Of a stretch of DNA of 64,000 bases, positions 52,538 through 61,833 are shown one piece after another (the stretch's first letter is position 1; every line of letters begins with the position of its first letter). The position numbers were made by a program, and so were the translations under genes. The stretch comes from Bowmanella denitrificans (GTDB lineage Bacteria; Pseudomonadota; Gammaproteobacteria; Enterobacterales; Alteromonadaceae): positions 248,001 to 312,000 of the forward strand of contig NZ_PEBU01000003.1 in assembly GCF_002887595.1 (NCBI RefSeq), written 5' to 3'. Under the pieces are notes generated by a model. That model was not told where the DNA came from. It made no database searches and was given only the letters and a program-made list of their open reading frames with translations.

Positions 52538-53538
52538 TATTGCTCTCCTTCTTGCCATGACATTAACCCCAGCAGCTTTTCCCCCAACGGGGTTAATTCT
52601 GCGGGGCCATAGCGCAGGCTTTCATGACGGTCCTGATCCCCAATCAGAGTTTTGTTCCAACAAGGTGTACTTAGGTTGCGCCATGAATCCACCCGTGATG
52701 CGGTTAAGCGCGCGTTGTCATTAAGCGCCGGCATCATTGACAGATAAAACACACTGCGGATGCCATTTTCTGAGCTGTTCTGTTTCACCCCGTGCGCCAG
52801 CCAGCCGTTGAAGATCAGCATATCCCCCGCTTCCAGCCTGGGCTGCACAATGGGGTAACCAGCTTCGCGGATATCGGGGCGCACAGGGTCCCGGTCGTCT
52901 GGTTGGCTTAACAGCCAATTGTCGTAGTCTTTAAATAGTGCCGGACAACACTGGAAACCGCCGGTACTGTCGTCACTGTCATTTAGCGCGATAATGCCCT
53001 GCACCCTTTGTGGCAAGAGCTGGTGTTTGGTATTCACATCCCAGTGCAGGTGAATATCAAAGCCTTTGTCGGTGGCAGGAATTCTCGCCCGTGAACGGTT
53101 GCCTATATTGGGTGGATTGAGGTTAACGCGATCCAGGGTGACCCAAAGGGCTTCGGTATCCCAAATATCCACGAAAGCGTTGTATACCCGCTCACTTTGG
53201 CGGATATCCCATTGCAACTGGTGTTGGTACATCTCAACAAAACCATAGATGTATAAATGCTCTTCCAGCTCTGTTTTGAACTGCTTTGGTGGGTACCAGG
53301 TTGCGGGATCAGACTTGTTTAGTTGCTGAAAATCACAAGCCGTGTCGAATAGCGTTAGTGCCTTTTCCCTGGCAATAGCATTTTTAACGATGACATAGCC
53401 ATAATCCTGCCAGTGTCTGAAATCTTCCTCAGACAAAGTTCTTAATGGCAACGCTTTTTCCATCTTACTTAATGGATTTTTTACGTAATAACTTTCTCCA
53501 TCAAGACTGACGAAATCCTTATTGGTCTTATCACTCAT
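52537..53538 (-). CDS. Phytanoyl-CoA dioxygenase (PhyH) family oxygenase
   Basis: A protein of 333 residues from ATG 53538 (MSDKTNKDFVSLDGESYYV), with AAGGTG six bases upstream; an ATG 14 codons earlier lacks a good ribosome site. The Fe(II)/2-oxoglutarate triad is visible: HxD in DIHLHWDVNT and the distal His in NGWLAHGVKQ, followed by IRSVFYLSM with the 2-oxoglutarate-binding Arg. Such enzymes hydroxylate small molecules, in many cases amino acids or natural-product intermediates. It is the first gene of the operon that runs to 44327. Confidence 0.86.
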   Translation of the reverse strand: MSDKTNKDFVSLDGESYYVKNPLSKMEKALPLRTLSEEDFRHWQDYGYVIVKNAIAREKALTLFDTACDFQQLNKSDPATWYPPKQFKTELEEHLYIYGFVEMYQHQLQWDIRQSERVYNAFVDIWDTEALWVTLDRVNLNPPNIGNRSRARIPATDKGFDIHLHWDVNTKHQLLPQRVQGIIALNDSDDSTGGFQCCPALFKDYDNWLLSQPDDRDPVRPDIREAGYPIVQPRLEAGDMLIFNGWLAHGVKQNSSENGIRSVFYLSMMPALNDNARLTASRVDSWRNLSTPCWNKTLIGDQDRHESLRYGPAELTPLGEKLLGLMSWQEGEQ

Positions 53539-54365
53539 AAAGTACACCTTGTTGCTTATTAAATCCGTGTGATATGACATCCAATGCCATCGAAAACCAC
53601 TTTACAAAACTTTTAAATACACCTTTAAAAAACAGCTAATTACAAAAGACACATCAATCTAAATAAGGTCGCTTAATTAGCGTCAACACAAAACACCAGC
53701 AAGACAAGCAAAAATATTTTTACAGGCGGCAAATAAGATAAATATGGCAATGCGTTAATATGAAACAGCAAGACATATCGCCTTATGCCATACACCTGAG
53801 TTTCTTGCGATACATCAAACTCAAAAAATCGAGATAAAACACAAACTCCATTTGCATACAAACTCAGACAAACCTCTATCAAGATGCACTGATAGTAATA
53901 TTGACAACGCTGTCATTCAAGAGATAAATGCATTGATTTCAATATGTTACAATTTACAAATCATTAAAGAAATGGTTAACAAAATTTATACAAAAAGGTT
54001 GAAATATAGGTATTTACGATAGAATAAAAAATTCAAAAATCAGAGCAAAAGAGGGGGGTAATAAATTAAAAAATAGCATCTTACTCAAGCGCCAGGTTTT
54101 AACCCAATTTCCATACTTACAAAAGTAACAGTAGTTAACAAACCCCTTAATCAGGTCATATAGGCTTAGATTTAAGGATTGAGACAAATTCAATAACGCA
54201 GAAACATTGCAAGTAACATTAACAAAATATATGGCAATGCATTGCAAAGAATACCGTCCATCTTATGATGACAAATTTATGACCTAAGTGAAGACTGAAA
54301 TATCTTACATGGATAAATATGATGGTTTCTTAAATGCAGCCGAATAAATAACTTAGAAAGAAGAA
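53539..54365. other. AT-rich non-coding region
   Basis: About 830 bases, strongly AT-rich, upstream of the PhyH operon and downstream of the chitin-binding protein gene. Only short unconvincing reading frames occur. The operon promoter should lie here, near 53540-53700, but I could not fix a consensus. Confidence 0.6.
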
Positions 54366-54406
54366 TAAAAAAACCGGTAAAAACGAGAGGGCTAGTCCTT
54401 ACCGGC
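54366..54406 (-). terminator. Terminator after the chitin-binding protein gene
   Basis: CCGGTAA (54374-54380) pairs with TTACCGG (54399-54405) and on the minus strand is followed by seven T's (complement of 54367-54373). It is about 150 bases beyond the stop codon. Confidence 0.78.
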
Positions 54407-54556
54407 TTTGTACTTAACGGTTTATATTGAATCCCAGGTGCCTGAACTCACAACAATGTTGCTCGGACATCCTGGTCTGTTGGTTGATGTCGCGGGCCGT
54501 TTGATTACCAGCCCGCGAATTATCAGAACCTGACAGACGATAAAATCAGCGTTTTA

Positions 54557-56740
54557 TCAGGAGCAGGGGCCAATGACTTTCCAAGGATCACCCGCTGTTG
54601 GCAGGTTGTTTTGCGACCACCATTTGGCTTCATAGATGGTGCCGTTGTAAGTTGCCTGCATACCACCTGTATATACCGCACCTGCATCCCAGGGTGCCGG
54701 GCAGGTTGGCCCGGTATCACCGACCTTAAAGCTCACCACCAGACTGTGCGCCGCATTCAGATTACTAAAGGTATAGCTTGATGCTGCTGCCACGGACACG
54801 CCGTCTACCACCAGGGTATCTACCGTGTAACCGCTATCCGGTAAAAAGGTAACGGTAAAGTCCTGATTGCCCTGGGCGGTAATCACGCCACCAACGGGGG
54901 CAGGACTAATGCTGCCGTTACCACCAGAGACGCTGGCGCTGATATCAAAGAACACCGGATTATCGATGGTGATATCGCTGAAGTTACCCGATACACCGGT
55001 GAAGTTAGCGGCGCTTAAATCCGACACCAGGGTATTTTTCAGGACCAGTTGCTTGTTATTACCACCAGCAGCGGCAGGAGTTAATGACAGCACGGTATCT
55101 GCGCCATTTTGGCTCAGCTGTAACTGGCTGAAGCTGTATTGGAATACACCCAAGCTGATTTCGGTTTTATCCGGGAAGAAGGTGTCAACGGTGACCACCA
55201 TATTCCAACCCCAGGTTTGCCAGCCAAGGGAAACAACATAACCCAGACGGTCGAAGCTGCCGGTCATATTGTCAAACATGCCTACATGCAAGTCATTCAG
55301 GCCCAATCCGGGCATTTCGACATAGCTGTAAATACCACCGTCGGCGGCTTGTACGCCAACAAACAGCGAGCCATTGCTTTCATAGGCTTTCAGATGTTTA
55401 AAACCGATACCGGCAGTGCCGCGGATTTTATCTACCGCAGGGTTGAAGTTATTGGCAACCTGAGTACCACTCCAGGCCATAGTAAAGACCTTGGACTGTA
55501 CAATCACGGCTGAGGGGTTTGCGTTGATCTGAGCTGCCGTCGCACCTTTAATCAATACTGACTGTGAGGAGAAAGACAACAGTGCACCATCAGCAGTATC
55601 AGATACCACCAGATTGGACAGTGGTGCTGGGTCAGCCCAGTCACGCAGAACGATTAAATCTTCCCCAACAGTGAAATCGTTGACAGTCACCGCAGAGTTG
55701 GATTGTTCATTAAGCAGAATGGTGTCTACGCCACCGCCGGTAATCACGGTATCGTCGCCCCAGCCAGCAGACAGGGTTTCGTCATAGCTGGAACCTTCAA
55801 TGGTCTCAGTAGCCGGCGTATCAAACAAGGTGTTGTAACCACCAAATTTATGTACGTACTTGGTGATACAAGTGCCCAGCTCGTCACAGGTGATCTGGTC
55901 TTGTGTCAGCAGAGCACCAGTGCCCCAGGCACCACGTAAGTGAGCGGCAGCCAGCAAACCAGACATAGTGGCCTGAACCTGAATAGGATTGCCGTTTTCG
56001 TCGGTATCCGGCCAGCTCTTGGCCAGGGCCTGTGCCCAGGTCATATTGGCATCTTCCAGTAACTGCGTCATCACGTTGTAGTTAAAACGCATGGCGTCAC
56101 GCATCACTAGTTCCTGCTTCTCCGGAATACGCAGATCGGCAAAGGAGTTGATACCGTTCTTACCAATAAAGGTGCCTTCCCAGTTGTTCAAGGAAGTCGC
56201 CACCACTTTATTGCCGCCGGAGCCTACTACTTCTACCAGGGCTTCGGTTTTACAACCAATCCAGTTGCTGTCATCTACAAAGATATAGAAGCTGTCGTAT
56301 TCAACACCGTTGACGACCTTAGTTACCGGGCTGTAATAGCCAGTATCAATCAGCAGCGCCTCACCCAGTTGATAGCCGACAAAACCCCAGGCATTGAGCG
56401 AGTTGTACTGCATATTGCGGTACATCTGCGCATCATAAGGAGTTTGAGAATTGTAGTAGCCATCTACCCCCAACTTCGTAAAAAACTCACTGATGGTAGT
56501 AGGCTCAGGAATCATGCTGCCGGTGGCACAATCACGAACCATTTTGCCTGGTGCTGATACCTGTGCGTAGGTATACACAGGGTTATTCAGATTCTGCAGA
56601 TAGAAATCCGCCAGATTGGGGTTAATGCCAGATTCAAAGTTACGCAGGGCATCCAGGAAATCCTGTACCCCACCATTGGCGGCTTGAGCGCTGACGGACG
56701 CTGCACAACAGGCGGCCAGCAAGGACAATCTCAATTTCAT
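54557..56740 (-). CDS. Secreted modular protein with C-terminal chitin-binding domain
   Basis: A 727-residue exported protein with signal MKLRLSLLAACCAASVSAQA. Residues about 25-300 form an unrecognised domain: FLDALRNFESGINPNLADFY, MRFNYNVMTQLLEDANMTWA and MSGLLAAAHLRGAWGTGALL, which recalls lysozyme-like folds with a candidate acidic residue in FESG. Residues about 310-390 resemble hemolysin-type calcium-binding repeats (LSAGWGDDTVITGGGVDTIL). A B-repeat-like domain (GGNGSISPAPVGGVITAQGN, about 605-675) precedes the CBM5/12 chitin-binding module: WDAGAVYTGGMQATYNGTIY EAKWWSQNNLP, closed by two Cys. It likely binds or degrades chitin-like polymers outside the cell; enzyme activity is not proven. 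Confidence 0.75.
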   Translation of the reverse strand: MKLRLSLLAACCAASVSAQAANGGVQDFLDALRNFESGINPNLADFYLQNLNNPVYTYAQVSAPGKMVRDCATGSMIPEPTTISEFFTKLGVDGYYNSQTPYDAQMYRNMQYNSLNAWGFVGYQLGEALLIDTGYYSPVTKVVNGVEYDSFYIFVDDSNWIGCKTEALVEVVGSGGNKVVATSLNNWEGTFIGKNGINSFADLRIPEKQELVMRDAMRFNYNVMTQLLEDANMTWAQALAKSWPDTDENGNPIQVQATMSGLLAAAHLRGAWGTGALLTQDQITCDELGTCITKYVHKFGGYNTLFDTPATETIEGSSYDETLSAGWGDDTVITGGGVDTILLNEQSNSAVTVNDFTVGEDLIVLRDWADPAPLSNLVVSDTADGALLSFSSQSVLIKGATAAQINANPSAVIVQSKVFTMAWSGTQVANNFNPAVDKIRGTAGIGFKHLKAYESNGSLFVGVQAADGGIYSYVEMPGLGLNDLHVGMFDNMTGSFDRLGYVVSLGWQTWGWNMVVTVDTFFPDKTEISLGVFQYSFSQLQLSQNGADTVLSLTPAAAGGNNKQLVLKNTLVSDLSAANFTGVSGNFSDITIDNPVFFDISASVSGGNGSISPAPVGGVITAQGNQDFTVTFLPDSGYTVDTLVVDGVSVAAASSYTFSNLNAAHSLVVSFKVGDTGPTCPAPWDAGAVYTGGMQATYNGTIYEAKWWSQNNLPTAGDPWKVIGPCS

Positions 56741-56948
56741 ATCCGATCCTCTAGTTAATGATGGTATGAGACCGACAACTACTGCATCTCATTATTGTTA
56801 TTCTGGGTGGGAACTCACCCGGTTTATTCAGGCCAGAAACTACCATCTGACCATTGCGAATTTATTGAAACTAAAATGGGTAATTCCATTTAATTTTTTA
56901 CTCTTCCGGGTGAGTTATTTGAAAATAAAATACTAAAAAATATAAGAG

Positions 56949-57191
56949 TTAGTTAAAATATGCTCTACCGTTGCAGTACCAAAGCCATGGAAACATACCA
57001 TCAGCACGGCAAATAGGACCTACATGTTGGACACTGCCAGAAATCATCGAATAGTAGACGGATCTTGCTTGTGCTTCTCCTACACCAGCTGCTTGTATAT
57101 CTTTCCATTCTCCGGCCATAGAACCGAAGGATATTATTGAAAAGGAAACCAAGAAAACAGTTAATAACTTATTGCATTCTTTCATTTTCAT
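56949..57191 (-). CDS. Small secreted two-cysteine protein 2
   Basis: An 80-residue protein from ATG 57191 (MKMKECNKLLTVFLVSFSII), which is mostly a signal peptide ending near GSMA. The mature part, about 50 residues, has QAAGVGEAQARSVYYSMISG and two Cys in GPICRADGMFPWLWYCNGRA. It is similar in size and Cys spacing to the gene just upstream. No known family. The long N-terminal extension in the same frame to 57266 lacks a signal-like start and overlaps the neighbour. Confidence 0.55.
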   Translation of the reverse strand: MKMKECNKLLTVFLVSFSIISFGSMAGEWKDIQAAGVGEAQARSVYYSMISGSVQHVGPICRADGMFPWLWYCNGRAYFN

Positions 57192-57228
57192 CACCAAAAA
57201 ACAAAAATTAAAAAATATAATATCTTTT

Positions 57229-57453
57229 CTAAAGACTCTCACCTTCACACCGCCAAACTGTACCACTGCCAGGCGAAGGAATTTCTAAAATAATTTGGCA
57301 GCGGACGTTAACTAATGTAGCAGTAGTTTTTGACTGCAGATCCCTTAACGCATAGTCTCTTGTACCTCCCCACCCAACAAAAACATCTGCTATGGTAGGA
57401 AAGCTAACTATAGCAAGTGAGAAAATTAGAGATAATTTCTTGCGATTAATCAT
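57229..57453 (-). CDS. Small secreted two-cysteine protein 1
   Basis: A 74-residue protein from ATG 57453 with AAGGAA upstream; the TTG two codons earlier is too close to that site. The signal peptide is MINRKKLSLIFSLAIVSFPT. The mature part VFVGWGGTRDYALRDLQSKT has an Ala-rich helix, then VRCQIILEIP and VWRCEGESL. The layout (helix, Cys, turn, W-x-Cys) matches the downstream gene, so the two are probably paralogues. Function unknown. Confidence 0.6.
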   Translation of the reverse strand: MINRKKLSLIFSLAIVSFPTIADVFVGWGGTRDYALRDLQSKTTATLVNVRCQIILEIPSPGSGTVWRCEGESL

Positions 57454-57473
57454 ATTCAAAGTTCCTTATTAAA

Positions 57474-57505
57474 TTAAAAAGCGCAACCATTAACGACTGC
57501 GCTTT
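57474..57505 (-). terminator. Terminator after the TonB-dependent receptor gene
   Basis: AAAGCGCA and TGCGCTTT form an 8-bp stem around a 12-base loop. The minus strand continues with TTTTTAATTT. It begins just beyond the receptor stop codon. Confidence 0.82.
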
Positions 57506-57511
57506 CCCTTC

Positions 57512-60115
57512 TTACATTTTGTATGTAGCGCTGATGAAGTATCTTGCACCAAATTCATCCACGCTATGAGTTGTTCCAAATTCGGGTAGTCGTCCAATTC
57601 TAGCTTCATTCAAAAGGTTAATACCTTCCAGTGACAAGTCCACTCTGTCATTTACATGCCATACAATTGACGCATCTACTTGCTGATAGTCATCTGCAAC
57701 CGCTAAAACCCCATTATAATTAAATGACCACTCATCACGTGAATTAAAAGCAACTCTTGCACTGAGAATTTCGTTCTCATAATAAGCTGCTAAATTATAC
57801 GAGTTCTTTGAAACTTCATACATTGGAATAGAAACACCTGACGCTTGCTCCAAAGTGCTATCGGTATAGGTATAATTTGCCTGAACACCGAAGCCGTTTC
57901 CGAAATCTTGCTGATAATTCAGCTCTATTCCTTTTACTTCTGAAGAGCCAGCATTACGGAATCGAGTCACACGACATGCACTACATCCGTCAATGTCTTC
58001 GACTTCAGTCGTTTGCTCAATGTAGTCGCTAATATCTTTAAAAAATGCAGTTGCGCTGAGAATTGATGTTTGGTCAAAATACCACTCCACACCAACATCA
58101 AACTGATTTGAAGTATATGGATCTATATCAGGAGAGCCTACCGTAGCTTTTTGTTGAAACTCTGCGATATCGGAAAGCATTTGCATTTGATCATAATCAG
58201 GTCTTGACAAGGTAGATGAGGCAGCAAACCTAACTAACAAATCATCACTTAAATCTTTGACTAAATTAAAGCTAGGCAACAATTCATTATAGCTTTTCTC
58301 TCCTTTCAAAGGGGTGCCATTTGGTGTTCCATTAGATGTTCCAAGTGATGTCACATCATTACTTACATAACGAAGCCCGAAATTCCCCCGATAAGTTTCA
58401 CCTTCGAAGTTTGCTTTCAAGTATGCTGATGTTATCTCTTCCTCTACGCGGAACTGCTTGACAATATTGAGAGCCCCTTTGTTAGCTTCTGCATAGCCCC
58501 AAATAGAGTCGTTTAAAAGCGCAAAACCAGAAACAGTTCCCGGACGACCTTCTTTACCATTTAACCCTGTAACATGCCCACCATTGAAATCGGACAATTT
58601 AAGCCCATCTGCCATGCCCTTAGCCAGCAAGCCTGCATCGTACGTATGTTGAGCAGCTGAGAAGAATTGATCTTGATATTTAATGCCACTTTGTAATGAG
58701 GTGAATATACCTAATTCAAGATGATACGTATGATCTAGTTGATAATATTTTATTTCATTATCTCTAACGTTGTTTAGGTAAGAAAACTCCGAATATAACT
58801 GTTGTTGGCTATGGTCCGTTACATAATCAGGATCTGTTGGAGTCAAAATCAAAGGACCTGAAATATCATATGAAAATCCAGTCTTACTTTTATCGTCTTG
58901 GTTTCCCCACCAAGTACTTGACTGCATTCCTCTTGATTCAGCATTTGAGCGTCCGATAACACCATCCAAAGCCCAACTTTCAGCTTCGTATTCAAAAGTC
59001 AGATTTAATATATCTGACTTCATTTCTGGGTCGCGAATTACTGGATTACTAAACATTGGAAGGCGGGAAGAATCCTGACGGCCAGCAACCACCTTACCCG
59101 CAACCGCTACACCTTGAGAATTGGTAACAACCGAGTCCGCTTCCACTACCGCGTTGTGATGGAAAAATGCAAACAGTGCCGTGTTTAGATGTGGATTTGC
59201 TAAGACAAATCGATTGTAGTCAAGGGTAAACAGCAGGTCGTCTGTGGCTTGATATTGCAAAGTAAGCTGACCACTTTCCCGTTTTCTTTCTTCATTAAAA
59301 TGAATAGACGCGAAACCTATCGGAACCGTCAACAAGTTTCCGTCGGTGTCTTTGACAACAGTGTCACTATCATAATCATCTCCAGGGAAATTCCATTGCA
59401 TCGGGTTACTAAATGTACTTAAGGTTTCCCTGACGATATCCTGCTGCTCCACGGAGTAAGCGGCAAGTACACCAAATTTTTCGTCTTCACCTTTCCAACT
59501 GTACAACCCTGATACACTTGGTTCCCAACCATCACTATTGGCATTGTGACTTCCTTCTATTGAGCCAAATATAGTGTTTGATTGCATATCAAGAGGTCTG
59601 CGAGTTTTGAGGTTGATTGTGCCACCCATTGCACCCTCATTTACCTCTGCATCAGTGGATTTGTATACATCCATGCCAGCAATCTGCTCGGAAGAAACCA
59701 GCTCAAAGTTAAAGCTTCTTTTAAATCCCCCCAAATCGAACCAACCAACGCTGGCTACATTTTGTCCATTCAGCAACACAATACTTTGCTGGGGTGATGT
59801 TCCTCGGATGTTAACCCCTTCGACTTCACCATAACCTCTATTTACTGTCACACCGGGAATACGCTGCAACGCATCACCAATGTTCTTATCAGGGAAGTCA
59901 CCGATATCTTCAGCAGAAACGCTGTCTAAAACAGAATCTGACATACGCTTAGTGGCCAGCGCCTGGGTCAGGCTGCCACGAATGCCACGGACCTGGATAA
60001 CTTCGGTTTTATCAGCCGCCTGGGCGCCAGTGGCGGCGCTTTCCTGGGCGGTAACGGGTAAAGCACAGCAACCGGCCAGGATGGCTAGTGTCAGGCGGCT
60101 AAGTGATCTGTTCAT
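57512..60115 (-). CDS. Carbohydrate-type TonB-dependent outer-membrane receptor
   Basis: An 867-residue receptor. After a signal peptide (to about residue 23, VTAQ) there is a TonB-box-like stretch EVIQVRGIRGSLTQALATKR, then the plug: VDSVSAEDIGDFPDKNIGDA-type sequence, LQRIPGVTVNRGYGEVEGVN IRGTSPQQSIVLLNGQNVAS. The C-terminus ends in a beta strand with aromatic residues (ARYFISATYKM). This subfamily imports oligosaccharides in marine gammaproteobacteria. The nearby chitin-binding protein and NagZ-type GH3 suggest an amino-sugar oligomer, but the substrate is inferred. Confidence 0.9.
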   Translation of the reverse strand: MNRSLSRLTLAILAGCCALPVTAQESAATGAQAADKTEVIQVRGIRGSLTQALATKRMSDSVLDSVSAEDIGDFPDKNIGDALQRIPGVTVNRGYGEVEGVNIRGTSPQQSIVLLNGQNVASVGWFDLGGFKRSFNFELVSSEQIAGMDVYKSTDAEVNEGAMGGTINLKTRRPLDMQSNTIFGSIEGSHNANSDGWEPSVSGLYSWKGEDEKFGVLAAYSVEQQDIVRETLSTFSNPMQWNFPGDDYDSDTVVKDTDGNLLTVPIGFASIHFNEERKRESGQLTLQYQATDDLLFTLDYNRFVLANPHLNTALFAFFHHNAVVEADSVVTNSQGVAVAGKVVAGRQDSSRLPMFSNPVIRDPEMKSDILNLTFEYEAESWALDGVIGRSNAESRGMQSSTWWGNQDDKSKTGFSYDISGPLILTPTDPDYVTDHSQQQLYSEFSYLNNVRDNEIKYYQLDHTYHLELGIFTSLQSGIKYQDQFFSAAQHTYDAGLLAKGMADGLKLSDFNGGHVTGLNGKEGRPGTVSGFALLNDSIWGYAEANKGALNIVKQFRVEEEITSAYLKANFEGETYRGNFGLRYVSNDVTSLGTSNGTPNGTPLKGEKSYNELLPSFNLVKDLSDDLLVRFAASSTLSRPDYDQMQMLSDIAEFQQKATVGSPDIDPYTSNQFDVGVEWYFDQTSILSATAFFKDISDYIEQTTEVEDIDGCSACRVTRFRNAGSSEVKGIELNYQQDFGNGFGVQANYTYTDSTLEQASGVSIPMYEVSKNSYNLAAYYENEILSARVAFNSRDEWSFNYNGVLAVADDYQQVDASIVWHVNDRVDLSLEGINLLNEARIGRLPEFGTTHSVDEFGARYFISATYKM

Positions 60116-60227
60116 ATTCCCTATCCTCTCGTTTTAATTGCTATCTGGTGTAAACGACAATATGTCTTTTGGTTTTACTTATTATTTATCCATCATTTAG
60201 ACTAATGTCAACTATTTGTTAAGAAAG

Positions 60228-61823
60228 TTAATGATGGGTTAGTAAAAACTCAGCCAGGGCCTGGGCTGACACCCAGCGGCTGGAGTAGGTGCAGATACAA
60301 CTTTGCACGTTTGAAAAATGCTGAAGCGGGTAGTCAGGTCCGAGCAGCAGCAAATGCAGATTATCCGGATATTGCTGTAACAGCTGCGTCAGCCTTTGTC
60401 CTTGCGCGGGGTCGAAGTCTTCCCCTGGCAAAGGGTAATCTTCCCACACGGCAAGAATGGGTTTATCAGCAAAACGCTGATCAGGTGCGGTTAAGAAGGC
60501 CTGCAACTGGGGAAATTCCACCGCAATGAGTTCAGGTAGCTTGCCGTGCAACGATTTGAGCAGCTCGCTGCTGGCAGCCCTGGGATCATTGGGACCAATG
60601 CCGCGACTGTTAACCAGGCGCTCCTGATTGGCAGGGTCTGCCAACGGGATAAAATAACAGGGCGTGGTTAAATCGGGCATGGGCTTATTCTCCCTGAGGC
60701 GCCGTATCGCTTGTCGTGCTGCCTGCACCGACAGTTTCCCATCCTGAGTTTGAATCAGGGGACTGGATGGTCGTTGCAGCTTCTGATAACGCATAGTGAG
60801 TACCTCACCCAGCCGGCTGTCCAGCAAAGACTCACTTACTCTTCCTTGTCGCACCGCATCAATCACTCCGTCCAGCGTGGCTTTTTGAATAGCCTTGTAG
60901 TCGGTGCTTTGATTTTCATAATGTTCTTCCGACAGCATCACCAAATGTGCGCCGGCCTCCAGGGCCATTAAAGCAGCCCCAACGGGGTCATACTGACGCC
61001 GCATCGCCCACATATTCATACTGTCGGTGATAATAATGCCGCCAAACCCCATTTGCTGCTTTAGTAGTTCAGTCAGAATGGGTTTGGATAAGGTCGCGGG
61101 TAAGTCACTGTCCAGTTGCGGAAAGCGAATATGGCTAGTCATCACCAGATCCACCCCGGCGTTAACGGCGGCCTGGAACGGCATCAGATCCTGCTCCAGC
61201 AGTTCAGCCTCTGATTTATCCACCACTGGCAGGGTTTGATGACTGTCTTCGGCGGTGTCACCATGACCGGGGAAATGTTTGGCACAGGCCAGTAATCCGC
61301 CCTGATGCAGCCCCTCTACCGCGGCGCAAACCTGTCTGGCTACCGCTTGCGGCTGTTCACCAAAACTGCGCTGGCCGATAATCGGATTGTCCGGGTTGGT
61401 ATTTACATCGGCACACGGGCCAAGAATACAGTTATAACCCAGAGCGCCGATTTGCCGGGCAAACATCTGATATACCTCTGACGTCAGCTTTTCATCGTCA
61501 GCCTTACCCAGCGCCAGGTTACCCGGCCCCAGATCCAAATATTTGGTTAAGATACCCCAGGCCCCTTCCTGATCCACCGCCAACAGTAATGGCGCATCAC
61601 AAGGACGCAGGCTGGCCTGATGTTGTAACTGGGTTGCCAGCTGTTTAGCCTGCTCTGGGGTGGCCGCATTGTCATCGGTCAGGTAGAAGCCACCAATATG
61701 GCGTTCACGTACCAGATAGCTGGCGTAATCCAAATCCCGTCCGGCAAAGGCCAGCACAAACAATTGTCCAACCTTCTCTTCCAGACTCATGGCATCCAAT
61801 AATTGCCTGATATTCCTCTGCAT
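60228..61823 (-). CDS. GH3 beta-N-acetylhexosaminidase (NagZ-type, two-domain)
   Basis: A protein of 531 residues from ATG 61823 (MQRNIRQLLDAMSLEEKVGQ), with AGGAGA six bases upstream; the same frame from 61868 would overlap the ABC gene. The NagZ signature is complete: CAKHFPGHGDTAEDSHQTLP, with the loop Asp-His pair, and the nucleophile Asp in GIIITDSMNMWAM. A second alpha/beta domain follows from about 350, as in longer Gram-positive NagZ. It lacks a signal peptide, so it should cleave imported GlcNAc-containing oligomers or muropeptides in the cytoplasm. It is the last gene of the ABC transporter operon. Confidence 0.88.
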   Translation of the reverse strand: MQRNIRQLLDAMSLEEKVGQLFVLAFAGRDLDYASYLVRERHIGGFYLTDDNAATPEQAKQLATQLQHQASLRPCDAPLLLAVDQEGAWGILTKYLDLGPGNLALGKADDEKLTSEVYQMFARQIGALGYNCILGPCADVNTNPDNPIIGQRSFGEQPQAVARQVCAAVEGLHQGGLLACAKHFPGHGDTAEDSHQTLPVVDKSEAELLEQDLMPFQAAVNAGVDLVMTSHIRFPQLDSDLPATLSKPILTELLKQQMGFGGIIITDSMNMWAMRRQYDPVGAALMALEAGAHLVMLSEEHYENQSTDYKAIQKATLDGVIDAVRQGRVSESLLDSRLGEVLTMRYQKLQRPSSPLIQTQDGKLSVQAARQAIRRLRENKPMPDLTTPCYFIPLADPANQERLVNSRGIGPNDPRAASSELLKSLHGKLPELIAVEFPQLQAFLTAPDQRFADKPILAVWEDYPLPGEDFDPAQGQRLTQLLQQYPDNLHLLLLGPDYPLQHFSNVQSCICTYSSRWVSAQALAEFLLTHH

Positions 61824-61833
61824 CCATTCTCTC

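Noticed and set aside
44210-53538. Prophage or integrative element at tRNA-Arg
   Set aside because: No integrase, phage genes or duplicated tRNA 3' end could be seen.
53581-54300. Short minus-strand reading frames at 53673-53882 and 54014-54247
   Set aside because: AT-rich, no ribosome-binding site, no recognisable domain and no coupling to neighbours; treated as chance.
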